The notes under the pieces: model-generated
Told to the model about the DNA's origin: nothing
The model's database searches: none
Seen by the model: the letters and a program-made list of their open reading frames with translations, nothing else
Translations under genes and position numbers: made by a program
Shown: one piece after another, positions 15,927 to 23,638 of the stretch
How positions within the stretch are numbered: the stretch's first letter is position 1
How the letters are laid out: the number at the start of each line of letters is the position of its first letter
Assembly (NCBI RefSeq): GCF_026343185.1
Contig: NZ_JAPEMA010000002.1
Location: forward strand, 620,001-684,000
Direction: 5' to 3'
Source of the DNA: Streptomyces sp. NBC_00091
GTDB lineage: Bacteria; Actinomycetota; Actinomycetes; Streptomycetales; Streptomycetaceae
DNA: 64,000 nt

Positions 15927-17387
15927 TCAACGCCGATGATCTTGGCGGCACTCCCGCAGGGCCCGGCCCAGTACGGCCACGCCCTCCTCGATCTCGCTCA
16001 CCGGGCCGGCCGCGTACCCGAGGATGAGGCCCGGCGGGCCCGGCCGCAGCCGGTGCCAGGACAGCGGGTGCGTCTTGACCCCGAGGGCCAGGGCGGCCTC
16101 GGCGAGGGCGGTGTCGGGGAAGGACGCGCCGTCGAAGGTGACCATCAGGTGCAGCCCCGCCGCGGCCCCGTGCACCCGGGCTCCGGGCAGCCGTTCGGCG
16201 ACGGCACGCAGCATCGCGTCCCGGCGGCGGCGGTGGCGGCGCCGTACGAAGCGCAGGTGGCGCTCCAGTTCGCCCGATTCCATCAGCCGGGCGAGGACGA
16301 GCTGGGCGAGGACCGGGTTGCCGAGGTCGGCGTAGCGCTTGGCCTCCACCACCGGGTCCCGCAGGCGCCGCGGGACCAGCAGCCAGCCCAGCCGCAGGGC
16401 GGGCGCGAGCAGCTTGGACACGCTCCCGGCGTAGCAGACCCCCTCGGGGGCCAGCGCCCGCAGGGCGGGTACGGGCGCGCGGTCGTAGCGGTGCTCGGCG
16501 TCGTAGTCGTCCTCGAGCACCAGTCCCCCGCCGGCGGCCCAGGCCAGCAGGTCCCGGCGGCGCTCCCCGTCGAGGACGACCCCGGTCGGGAACTGGTGCG
16601 CCGGGGTCAGCAGCACCGCCTGCGCCCCGCTCGCCCGCAGCCCGGCCACCTCCAGCCCGGCCCCGTCCACGGGTACCCCTACGACGTCCAGCCCGCCGTG
16701 TTCCAGCTGCTGGCGGGCGCCGAGCGAGCCGGGGTCCTCCACCGCCACCCGGCGCACGCCGGCCCCGGGCAGCACCTGCGCGAGCAGCCCGAGGGCCTGC
16801 GCCACCCCGGCGACCACGACGACCTCCCCGGGGTCCGCGCGGATCCCGCGGTTGCGGGCGAGCCAGCCGGCGACCGCCTCCCGGAGCGCGGGCGCACCCT
16901 GCGGGTTGCCGTAGCCGAAGTCGGCCGGGGTGAGCGCGGCGAGCACCCGGCGCTCGGCCTGGAGCCAGGCGGCGCGGGGGAAGGCGGTCAGGTCGGGCAC
17001 CCCGGGCGAGAGGTCGATCCGGCAGGGCACGGCGCGCAGCGCGTCCACGAGCCCGCCGCGCGGGACGGCCGGGGCGGGGCCGGGCGGGGGCGGCGGCGCG
17101 GCGACGACCACGGTGCCGGCCCGGCCGCGTCCGGCCACCTGGCCCGTCTCGGCGAGCCGCTGGTAGGCCTCGGTCACCAGGCCGCGGGAGACGCGCAGTT
17201 CGGCGGCGAGCACCCGGCTGGCGGGGAGCCGGCTGCCGACGGGCAGGGTGCCGTCGGCGATGGCGGCGCGCAGCCGGCCGGCGAGCCAGTCGGTGCGGTT
17301 GCCGGGCGGGGCCTGGCCGATGTCGAGCTGGAGGAAGTCCGAGCCCGTTTTGGACCCCTTGGCCGTGCCTTCATTGGACCTGCTCAC
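15927..17387 (-). CDS. MocR/PdxR-type GntR-aminotransferase regulator
   Basis: The GTG at 17387 (GGAGG 12 nt upstream) gives 486 residues. Residues 28-95 form a GntR winged helix (LAGRLRAAIADGTLPVGSRL, then ELRVSRGLVTEAYQRL). The rest is a fold-type I aminotransferase-like domain with PLP-binding motifs: DDYDAEHRYD, and AGSVSKLLAPALRLGW containing the Schiff-base Lys. MocR proteins sense PLP or amino-acid ligands and commonly regulate a divergent transporter. Here an EamA-type transporter starts 29 bp away in the opposite direction and is the likely target. Confidence 0.9.
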   Translation of the reverse strand: MSRSNEGTAKGSKTGSDFLQLDIGQAPPGNRTDWLAGRLRAAIADGTLPVGSRLPASRVLAAELRVSRGLVTEAYQRLAETGQVAGRGRAGTVVVAAPPPPPGPAPAVPRGGLVDALRAVPCRIDLSPGVPDLTAFPRAAWLQAERRVLAALTPADFGYGNPQGAPALREAVAGWLARNRGIRADPGEVVVVAGVAQALGLLAQVLPGAGVRRVAVEDPGSLGARQQLEHGGLDVVGVPVDGAGLEVAGLRASGAQAVLLTPAHQFPTGVVLDGERRRDLLAWAAGGGLVLEDDYDAEHRYDRAPVPALRALAPEGVCYAGSVSKLLAPALRLGWLLVPRRLRDPVVEAKRYADLGNPVLAQLVLARLMESGELERHLRFVRRRHRRRRDAMLRAVAERLPGARVHGAAAGLHLMVTFDGASFPDTALAEAALALGVKTHPLSWHRLRPGPPGLILGYAAGPVSEIEEGVAVLGRALRECRQDHRR

Positions 17388-17416
17388 CGGACCATTGTGC
17401 CTCCAGGCTGGACGGT
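17388..17416. promoter_or_regulatory. 29-bp divergent MocR/EamA control region
   Basis: Only 29 bp separate the start codons of the MocR regulator (-) and EamA transporter (+), so promoters must overlap each other or the 5' coding ends. The compact arrangement fits MocR autoregulation and control of the transporter. No clear palindrome is visible. Confidence 0.4.
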
Positions 17417-18358
17417 ATGAGCACCTCCACCTCTCCTTCCACCTCCTCCCCCGCCCCTGCTTCCGCACCCGCCGGGCGCCCCGCCGGCGGCCTGCGGGAC
17501 CTGGCCCCCGGTATCGCCGGGATGGCGCTGGTCGGCAGCAGCGTCACCATCTCCCGTTCCCTGGTCGACGCCCCGCTGTTCGCCGCGCAGGCGGTCCGCT
17601 ACGTGGCCGCCGCCCTGATCCTGGTGGCCCTCGCCCGGGCCGCCCGGGTGCCGCTCTCGCTTCCCCGGGGGCGGGAGTGGCTGTGGCTGGCCGGGATCGC
17701 GGCGGGCGGTCTGGTGCTGTTCAACGTGGCCGTCGTCCGCGGGGTCGCGCACGCCGAGCCGGCCGTCATCGCCGTCGCCGTGGCCTCCGTACCGATCCTG
17801 CTCGGGCTCGTCGGCCCGCTCCTGGAGGGGCGCCGGCCCAGCCGCCGGGTGCTGCTGGCGGCGCCCGTGGTGGTCGCGGGGGCGGTGCTGGTCGAGGGGA
17901 CCGGGCGGACCGATGCCGCCGGGGTGGGCTGGGCGGCGCTGGCGCTGGCCTGCGAGGCGGCGTTCACCCTGCTCGCGGTGCCGGTGCTGGGGCGGCACGG
18001 CTCGTGGGGAGTGTCCGTGCACGCGGTGTGGATGGGGGCGGTGATGCTGGCGGGGCTGTCGTTGCTCACGGAACGCCCCTCCGCCCTGGGGGAGCTGACG
18101 GCGGGCCAGTGGGCCGCCGTGGGGTACCTCGCGGTACTGGTGACGGCGGTGGCCTTCCTGCTCTGGTACCGCACGGTGGCGGCCGTGGGCTCGGGCCGGG
18201 CGGGGCTGCTGACCGGGATCGCCCCGCTCGCGGCGGCCGGCGCCGGGGTGCTGTCGGGCGGCGGGACACCGCGCCCGGCGGTGTGGCTGGGCCTGGCGGT
18301 GGTGATCGCCGGGCTGGCGCTGGGACTGCGCGGCGGCCGGGAGCCCGGGGGCTCCTGA
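17417..18358 (+). CDS. EamA/DMT-family transporter
   Basis: A 313-residue inner-membrane protein consists of two EamA repeats with about ten hydrophobic helices. It starts in a Ser/Thr/Pro-rich cytoplasmic segment, then LAPGIAGMALVGSSVTISR, and ends in a short Arg/Gly tail. The family exports amino acids, nucleosides or small metabolites. Its partner MocR regulator suggests a substrate linked to PLP chemistry or amino acids, which is inference. The ATG is at 17417 with a weak GGACGG ribosome site. Confidence 0.88.
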   Translation: MSTSTSPSTSSPAPASAPAGRPAGGLRDLAPGIAGMALVGSSVTISRSLVDAPLFAAQAVRYVAAALILVALARAARVPLSLPRGREWLWLAGIAAGGLVLFNVAVVRGVAHAEPAVIAVAVASVPILLGLVGPLLEGRRPSRRVLLAAPVVVAGAVLVEGTGRTDAAGVGWAALALACEAAFTLLAVPVLGRHGSWGVSVHAVWMGAVMLAGLSLLTERPSALGELTAGQWAAVGYLAVLVTAVAFLLWYRTVAAVGSGRAGLLTGIAPLAAAGAGVLSGGGTPRPAVWLGLAVVIAGLALGLRGGREPGGS

Positions 18359-18365
18359 GCCTCCC

Positions 18366-18390
18366 GGAGCTTGCGGTTCAGCTCCCGGAG
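18366..18390. terminator. Hairpin between EamA gene and ybjQ remnant
   Basis: GGAGCT and AGCTCC near 18366-18384, with adjacent CCC and GGG runs, form an imperfect stem around TGCGGTTC. It overlaps the stop codon of the broken ybjQ gene and ends convergent transcripts. Confidence 0.45.
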
Positions 18391-18452
18391 GGCACCAGCA
18401 CCACGGCCGTGCCGTAGGCGCACACCTCGGTCCCGACGTCGGCGGCGTCGGC
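18378..18452 (-). pseudogene. ybjQ-like gene, 3' remnant (24 codons)
   Basis: Minus-strand codons read ADAADVGTEVCAYGTAVVLV followed by PSGS and a stop, which is the C-terminal end of YbjQ/heavy-metal-binding-domain proteins as found in Streptomyces. The sequence to the right (18453 on) is foreign. The matching N-terminal part lies 7.2 kb away at 25636-25720, and the middle (about 70 codons) is missing. The gene was broken by an integrative element and then lost DNA. YbjQ proteins are small oligomeric proteins of unclear function. Confidence 0.75.
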
Positions 18453-18459
18453 TGCATGC

Positions 18460-18480
18460 GCATATACGCATATACGCACC
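18460..18480. repeat. Tandem GCATATAC at presumed att arm
   Basis: Two adjacent copies of GCATATAC, followed by GCAC, lie between the ybjQ remnant and the recombinase stub. AT-rich tandem or palindromic sequence beside a serine integrase gene is typical of an attL half site. The exact crossover cannot be read here. Confidence 0.45.
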
Positions 18481-18484
18481 TAGG

Positions 18485-18619
18485 ATGACCAGTGGGAACG
18501 CTGTGAAGCGTCGAGGGGGCTTTGCGGAAGAGATCGACCTGTACCTACGGAAGAGCAAGGTGGTGCGCGAGGAGGACGCGCGCGACCTCACGTCCGTCAT
18601 CACGCAGGAGGAGCACGAA
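18485..18619 (+). pseudogene. Serine recombinase, N-terminal stub
   Basis: The ATG at 18485 opens 45 codons containing EIDLYLRKSKVVREEDARDL and ITQEEHE, which match the start of large serine recombinases of Streptomyces integrative elements (LYLRKSK region before the catalytic Ser). After HE the frame runs into a terminator hairpin and DNA antisense to the next gene. The catalytic and DNA-binding domains are gone, so it cannot recombine. Confidence 0.7.
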
Positions 18620-18651
18620 GCCCCGCTCGGCACGATCTGCCGGGCGGGGCT
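18619..18651 (-). terminator. Terminator of small zinc-binding protein gene
   Basis: AGCCCCGC at 18619-18626 and GCGGGGCT at 18644-18651 form a GC-rich stem beginning 20 nt downstream of the minus-strand stop at 18671. Confidence 0.6.
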
Positions 18652-18670
18652 CCCTGTTGCCTCAGGCGAC

Positions 18671-18874
18671 CTAGAAGGGCCAGTGAAGCTCTCCGGGCAT
18701 GGGGCCGGGGAGCGACTCCTCTACGTGCCTGGGGCAGGCCCACAGCGTCGCTCCGGGCCCGCTGGCAGTCGGGACGTACCGGACGGCTACGGGCGCCGTG
18801 GTGACTTCGTGGCAGACGACGCACGACGCCGCTTCGCCTAGCGAGGGTTCAACAGTCAGTCCGTCGCGGGTCAC
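18671..18874 (-). CDS. Small protein with CxxC motif
   Basis: A 67-residue protein starts at GTG 18874 with a GGGGGAG ribosome site 5 nt upstream, which decides against the longer frame to 18991. Cysteines in SCVVCHEV and LWACPRH could bind zinc as a small ribbon. Similar short proteins are common in Streptomyces accessory elements, but I do not recognise a named family. It is followed by its own terminator and lies between a recombinase stub and an IS, so it is probably cargo of the decayed element. Confidence 0.6.
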   Translation of the reverse strand: MTRDGLTVEPSLGEAASCVVCHEVTTAPVAVRYVPTASGPGATLWACPRHVEESLPGPMPGELHWPF

Positions 18875-19003
18875 GCCGACTCCCCCACCGCGCCGAAGGT
18901 GTCCCGAGGGCAGCACTGTCACTGGAGAACTTCCCCAGAACGACGAATAGCCCCGCCCAACCGCGAAGGGGGCGCGGTCGAGCGGAGCCATTGGGTACAG
19001 CGT

Positions 19004-19091
19004 CTAGTGCTGTGACCGCATACGTTCACCGGCTTTGGTGTCGGTGGCTCGGTTGGGCCTGAGTACCCTCGGCTCGTGGAAGATCGCGAGC
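19004..19091 (+). repeat. 88-bp inverted repeat, left copy
   Basis: This is the left end of the IS630 plus the first codons of its passenger ORF. It matches, in reverse complement, positions 21000-21087 at 87 of 88 bases; the difference is a T/C within GGCTCGGTTGGG. The pair encloses about 2 kb including the whole IS. Confidence 0.9.
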
Positions 19092-19399
19092 AGTATGTGA
19101 GGTATCGGCAGGATCGGACCGTGCTGGCATCGATCGGGGCTCATCTTGATCCCCAGATCAGTCAGATCAGCGTGCGGTTGCCTCGGTCCGTGGCTGAGTC
19201 AGCAGTCGCTGCCTGGGATCGCGAGGAGCTGGGTCGGATCGGCGAGGAGAGCCGCGAAGAGTACGAACTGCGTGACGATGCTGCTGAGCTGGCTTTCATC
19301 GGCCTGGCGATCTCCTCGCGCGGCGTGTGGGACGGTGAGGAGGTCGTCGTCGACCTGGATATCGTCCAGATCGCGGCGGCGTTGCAGGCCGCGCGGTAG
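19076..19399 (+). CDS. Passenger protein of IS630, unknown function
   Basis: A 107-residue protein starts at GTG 19076, inside the 88-bp IS end. It is acidic and cytoplasmic, containing ISVRLPRSVAESAVAAWDRE and a late EEVVVDLDIVQIAAALQ. No named family is recognised. It converges with the transposase, ending 1 bp before that gene's stop complement, so the two genes were packaged together inside the element. Candidate roles are a transposition modulator or cargo, and neither can be supported further here. Confidence 0.55.
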   Translation: MEDREQYVRYRQDRTVLASIGAHLDPQISQISVRLPRSVAESAVAAWDREELGRIGEESREEYELRDDAAELAFIGLAISSRGVWDGEEVVVDLDIVQIAAALQAAR

Positions 19400-19400
19400 A

Positions 19401-20521
19401 TCAGGCTGCAGCAGCGGGGGATCGTCCTCCCCACCGGATGCCCTTCTCGCTGCGGATTCGGGCGCGTTCGCGTCGCTGGGCGGCGAGGACGTCGGGGTGG
19501 CGGGTGTTCTTGTTGCGCCAGCGCAGGTAGGCGTGAAGGGCTCTGGTCTGGGCGGTGTGGTTGGGGTGGTGGGAGTTGGCAAGGGTGAACTGACGGAGCG
19601 GTCCGAAATGGGCTTCGATGGGGTTTGCCCAGGACGCGTAGGTCGGGGTGAAGCACAACTCGACCTTGTTCTTCGCCGCCCACCTGCGGATTCTCCAGTT
19701 GAGGTGGCGGAGAGGTTGTCCAGGATCACGTAGATCGGGGCGCCGTCCGGGCGGGTGGCTCGGATCGTTCTCAACGCCGCCCAGGTGTGGTCAATGCCCT
19801 TGCGGCGCCGGTTGACGCCCCACATCTGGTCATCGCCGACCGAGTAGCAGCCGTGGAAGTAGGTGATGCCGTGGGTGCGGCGGTAGGTCGCCGGAAGGCG
19901 GTCGGGGTGGCCCTTCTCAGCCCAGCAGGAGCCGGCAGTGGGTCGGATGCCCAACGGGCCGAACTCGTCGAACGCGAACGTGCGGTCCGGCCGTTCGTTG
20001 ATCGCGTACTCGATCCAGTCCAGCTTGGCGTCGAAGGCCGGGTCCGGGGATTCCTTCCAGGTCTTTGTGCGCTGGAAGCTGATCCCGCGGCGGGCCAGTA
20101 AGCACCGCAGGGCTTCGCGGCCGATCCGGACGGGCCTGGCTATGTTGCGTCGCAGGTGATCGGCGAGCTTGCGGATAGACCAGCGGGTGAAGGGCTTGCC
20201 GACCTGGGTCGGTCGGGCGGTGGCCGTCTGGATGACGAAGTCCTCGTCGTCAGGACTGAGCAGGCGGGGACGGCCTCCCGCCCACCGAGGGTTCAGGCAT
20301 ACGAGCCCGATCTCGTTGAAGCGATGGATCACATCACGGACGGTGTCCTCGTCCGCCTGGACGAGCCGTGCGATGACCGGGACGGTGCTGCCGCCAGCCG
20401 AGGCGAGGAGCATCATCGCGCGCCGAAACCGTACCGAGCTGGTACTGCCCCGCCGGACAATGTTCTGGAGTTTCTGGCCCTCCTGCTCGGTCAGCCTGCG
20501 AACCCGAACTGGTTGCGCCAT
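19401..20521 (-). pseudogene. IS630 transposase with 1-nt frameshift
   Basis: The reading frame from 20521 has an N-terminal helix-turn-helix (VPVIARLVQADEDTVRDVIH) and the first catalytic Asp in TFAFDEFGPLGI. It reaches YVILDNLSA with the second Asp, where one C is missing near 19707: the gene reads GCCACCTC where GCCCACCTC restores frame. The other frame then gives HLNWRIRRWAAKNKVELCFT and the catalytic Glu in WANPIEAHF. All three DDE residues are present but in two frames. A sequencing error or programmed frameshift is possible; a simple deletion is more likely. Confidence 0.8.
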
Positions 20522-20768
20522 CCCGCCTCCCCGCGCTGGTTGGAGAACTCATTTCCCACCAGCACAACGAGCAACCCGGGCGAACCTTCCCGGTCACAGC
20601 ACTAGCCGTGGCGCGCTCATCCGGACACGGCGAGGCGAGGTCGCCAATGTCACGCTTGACCACCGGTTCACTCCGGGGCAGAAGCCTCTGATCTCCAATG
20701 CCCGTCAAAGCGGACCAAGCCCAACAAAAACCCCGGCTCATCGGGCAGTTTCTGTGTGCGCCCTCAGG

Positions 20769-20930
20769 TCAGCGCAGGCCATCTGTGTCGTCGTACTCTT
20801 CGCCGACCGGGAGTGGCCGATGGTCGCCCTCCAGGGTCTCGCTATAGACGACCGAGGAGACCGCCCTGTCGTATGCCTCGTCGAGGCCGTTCCCGCTTGT
20901 GCCGAGGATGTTTTCCCAGTCAATTCCCAT
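20769..20930 (-). CDS. Small acidic protein, unknown
   Basis: A 53-residue protein beginning MGIDWENILGTSGNGLDEAY and ending EEYDDTDGLR has an ATG at 20930 with GTAGGT just upstream. I do not recognise a named family; short acidic proteins with a similar start occur in Streptomyces integrated elements. It is wedged between the IS630 and the orphan 88-bp IS end, so it belongs to the decayed element. The preceding 165 bases (20603-20768) show no other gene. Confidence 0.5.
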   Translation of the reverse strand: MGIDWENILGTSGNGLDEAYDRAVSSVVYSETLEGDHRPLPVGEEYDDTDGLR

Positions 20931-20999
20931 ACCTACGATCCTATCCGCACCGCCCGACAGTCTCGAAGATGCGGGACACTGCGGCCGTGCGGCTGCACG

Positions 21000-21087
21000 G
21001 CTCGCGATCTTCCACGAGCCGAGGGTACTCAGGCCCGACCGAGCCACCGACACCAAAGCCGGTGAACGTATGCGGTCACAGCACTAG
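21000..21087 (-). repeat. 88-bp inverted repeat, right copy (orphan IS630 end)
   Basis: This is the reverse complement of 19004-19091 with one mismatch. It is a solo left end of the same IS, with the TA target at 21085-21086, and no transposase attached. It likely remains from a second IS copy that was deleted, and it ends the methyltransferase reading frame. Confidence 0.85.
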
Positions 21088-22226
21088 GCACCCATAGAGG
21101 CGCGCCATTGACCCCGGGACAGGTGGCACACCCCATCGGGCGTGACGCGGACTTGCGCGCCAAGCAAAGGCAGCGATCCCTCGGTGTTGAGCCGGTTGCG
21201 CACACGTTCCAGCTCGGTCCAGAGCCGGCGGGGGCCTCCCTGGTGAACTTCGGGCGGGCCCGTCCATTCGGCGACAGCTCGCGCCCATGACCCATCCGCG
21301 TGGGCCAGATAGGCGATGCGGGTCCGGCCGCTGGTCTCGAATGCGGATTCCACGCCCGGAGTCGTGACTTCCAGCATGGACCGCAACTCCCATGCGTTCG
21401 CCACGTCCACGACCGGATAGCGGCCCGTGCCGCGTTCCTCTCCCTCCGCCTTACCAGCGACGCCGAACAACTCGGCCAGACCGGGCGGGTAGTCGTCGCC
21501 GGACCGAGTGAGCATGAAGCCCGCCATGTCCCTTGCGACCGTGCCGACTACTTCGCCGTTGGCGTGCTTCCACCCGGTGATGATGAGGCACGTGCGCCCG
21601 AGAGTTGTCGCGATGCGACCGCCGGGCACGAGTGCGTCGATGACCGGCCGGAGCCCCGGGCCAGCGGGGAGTCCGACCGTCGACACGATGCGCTCGTACC
21701 GGCCCGGAACGTGGTCGGTGGCATCTCCGGCCACCATCTTCGGGTGGTGTCCTGCGTTCGCCAGTCGTTCCCCGGCAACTTGGACTAGGTACCGGTCTAC
21801 ATCCATGCTCGTCACGTTCCCGTGACCAAGCCGGCGACACGCGTACGCGGTGAGCCCGCCCGCTCCCGTCCCGAGATCAAGCATGGGCAGCCCGTTCCTG
21901 AGCCGGCCGTGACGCATCATCCGCACGACCAAGCTCGGCAGCGTGGCGGACGAAGTGGGCAGTCCCTCGGGTTCGTTGCCGGGGTCGGCGTGATCGGCGT
22001 GCAGCGTGCCGACCCGCGTCACCAACGACCGGTCGGCGTAAGCGGCATCCTGCCAGACATCGGGGTCGGTCGGTCCGTCGCGGAGGACCCATCGGCCAGC
22101 CGTGTCCCTTTCCCACCATCGCGGGACCAGTTCGTGACGGGCAGTACGAGCCACAGGGGCGCGCCACCCCGAGTCCGGGTCCGTCACCTGGTTCGCAAGG
22201 GCCTCTGCTCTTGTCTCCCATTCCAT
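21084..22226 (-). CDS. SAM methyltransferase, PIMT-like, 3' end set by IS
   Basis: A 380-residue class I methyltransferase resembles the protein-L-isoaspartate methyltransferase homologues found with peptide-modifying enzymes. Key parts are HELVPRWWERD, the segment GLPTSSATLPSLVVRMMRHG, the SAM-binding loop MLDLGTGAGGLTAYACRRLG and acidic loop VTSMDVDRYL. The stop codon TAG is exactly the first bases of the orphan IS630 end, so the natural C terminus may have been replaced. It follows the broken radical-SAM gene by 20 bp in the same direction. It was probably part of a peptide or small-molecule modification cassette; the substrate is unknown. Confidence 0.75.
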   Translation of the reverse strand: MEWETRAEALANQVTDPDSGWRAPVARTARHELVPRWWERDTAGRWVLRDGPTDPDVWQDAAYADRSLVTRVGTLHADHADPGNEPEGLPTSSATLPSLVVRMMRHGRLRNGLPMLDLGTGAGGLTAYACRRLGHGNVTSMDVDRYLVQVAGERLANAGHHPKMVAGDATDHVPGRYERIVSTVGLPAGPGLRPVIDALVPGGRIATTLGRTCLIITGWKHANGEVVGTVARDMAGFMLTRSGDDYPPGLAELFGVAGKAEGEERGTGRYPVVDVANAWELRSMLEVTTPGVESAFETSGRTRIAYLAHADGSWARAVAEWTGPPEVHQGGPRRLWTELERVRNRLNTEGSLPLLGAQVRVTPDGVCHLSRGQWRASMGA

Positions 22227-22246
22227 ACTGCGGAGCCTCTCAGCTG

Positions 22247-23116
22247 TCAGTCGTACGCGGGGTCACACGCCGTCTGGCTGGCCGGGTCGCAGTCCCCGCT
22301 GTCGTTCGGCGGACAGGCGTCCGCACGAAGGGGCGGGATGCTCGCGGCGAGTTCGGTCCACGCCTTGCCCCCGAGGAGTTCGGCGAGCCGGGTTTCCCGT
22401 ACGTTGCCCGCCGGGAAGTCACGGGAGAGCACGCAGCCGGCGAGGTCGCCGTTCGGCAGGATGGCGGCCCGTCCCCGCGTGCAGCGACCGCACATCTCGT
22501 CCAGCGTCGGCTTCTGGCCCGGCAGCGCCGCGCGACCGACCGCGCGTACGCGGTCGGTGTTGATGTGCTTCACGCCAATGAATTCCAGCTCCGCGCGGCC
22601 CTCGGCGACGCGCTGTCTGGGCAGGATGTCCACGATGCCGACACGGAGGGGGATCCCACGGCGCACTGCCTCGCGGATATTGGCCCGGGTACGGACGTAG
22701 CTGCCTTCACGGCCGGTGATCTTGTCGTGCTGCTCGGGAACGTCGCTGTAGTAGCTGGTCCCCAGGGTCACGCCGTCCCGTTCGAACAGGTCCCACTAGT
22801 CGGGCGCGACGTGGAAAAGGTTCGAGTAGACCTCGACGTGCAGACCGAGGGAGACCCCCAGCTCGGTGAACTCACGCCAGTGCGGGTGAACGGTCGGCTC
22901 GCCCCCAATGAGCTGGATGGTGCGGATACCGAGTGCCGCAGCGTCGATGACGACCGCCCGCCAGTTCTCGGGGGTCATGGCACCGTGCGATGCCTGCGGG
23001 CTGGACATAGACAGACAGTGCGTACAGGCGAGCTGGCACTTGCCGGTGATCTCCAGCTCCAGCGACTCAATACCCGTCGCAGGCTGCGGGAGCGGGGCTA
23101 CAAGCAGCGTGGTCAT
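22247..23116 (-). pseudogene. Radical SAM/SPASM-like protein with in-frame amber codon
   Basis: From ATG 23116 the frame has the radical-SAM cluster CQLACTHC (Cys 27, 31, 34), then GGEPTVHPHW, and reaches a TAG at 22796-22798. In the same frame it continues WDLFERDGVTLGTSYYSD to a Cys-rich C-terminal part (CGRCTRGRAAILPNGDLAGC) resembling a SPASM or twitch domain, ending at 22247. Total would be 289 residues. The most economical reading is a nonsense mutation of one sense codon, so only a truncated protein is made unless TAG is read through. It neighbours a PIMT-like methyltransferase, suggesting peptide modification. Confidence 0.8.
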
Positions 23117-23194
23117 GGTGCCCTTTCTCTTGATGGCTGGACCCACCCCCGCCAACGCGGCCGCGAATCAAGGCTGGCAGGCGGGGCGGGAGTC
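23117..23194 (-). promoter_or_regulatory. GC-rich hairpin ahead of the radical-SAM gene
   Basis: CCCCCGCC near 23150 and GGCGGGG near 23182 can pair across the 78-nt gap between the 139-residue gene and the radical-SAM gene. It could be a terminator or attenuator. No precursor peptide ORF is visible in the gap. Confidence 0.35.
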
Positions 23195-23614
23195 TTAAAT
23201 GAATCGCCGCAGAAGTTCGTCCAGGACAGGGACAATGGCATCCCAGAGCTGTTGCTCCGGGTCCGTGATTTCCCAGGAGTGACCCCCTGGATGGCAGGCG
23301 TAGAGGGTGCAGCCATCACCGGTACCGAGCGGGGGCTCAACGTCAGAACTTCCGCAGTCCGGCAAGGGCATAACGACGTACGGACGGCCGTCGTCGTACC
23401 AGCGCGTCCAAAGAGGCGGCTCCTGCGTGTCGTCGTAGACGAGATCCGCATGAGGGCCGTCGTGCGCTTCGAGGGTGCACCGAAGGGTGTGGACCCTCAG
23501 GAGCGCTCGCCGCTCTTCACGACTTCCGAGCGGACCGAGCATCCTCAGCAGCTTTGCCGGCTCCAAGCTGAGGCGGCCATCGCACACGTAACGCCCTAAC
23601 GTCATCGCGGACAC
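23195..23614 (-). CDS. Hypothetical protein of XRE/DUF397 neighbourhood
   Basis: A 139-residue soluble protein includes LRCTLEAHDGPHADLVYDD, then WTRWYDDGRPYVVMPLPDC, and a late CTLYACHPGGHSWEITDPE. The combination C-x-x-H-x-x-x-HAD-V-Y-x-x-W resembles short Streptomyces proteins encoded beside XRE/DUF397 pairs, for which no function is known to me. It lies 24 nt after the 61-residue gene and ahead of the radical-SAM gene, probably in one transcript. The Cys and His residues could bind a metal. Confidence 0.6.
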   Translation of the reverse strand: MSAMTLGRYVCDGRLSLEPAKLLRMLGPLGSREERRALLRVHTLRCTLEAHDGPHADLVYDDTQEPPLWTRWYDDGRPYVVMPLPDCGSSDVEPPLGTGDGCTLYACHPGGHSWEITDPEQQLWDAIVPVLDELLRRFI

Positions 23615-23638
23615 CTCAGCCCTGAGCGGTAAACGAAC

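Larger units (their letters stand above)
19007..20602. mobile_element. IS630-family element with passenger ORF, transposase broken
   Basis: The element is flanked by TA on both sides (19005-19006 and 20603-20604), the target doubled by IS630/Tc1 elements. Its ends are inverted repeats GTGCTGTGACCG, extending with mismatches through GTTC-CC. It carries a transposase on the minus strand with a 1-nt deletion and, unusually, a 107-codon plus-strand ORF between the transposase stop and the left end. At 1,596 bp it is longer than the roughly 1.1 kb typical of the family. Transposition in cis is unlikely. Confidence 0.8.

Noticed and set aside
18620..18841. Continuation of the recombinase frame beyond residue 45
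   Set aside because: It passes through a terminator hairpin and is antisense to the small CxxC gene; no recombinase similarity remains.
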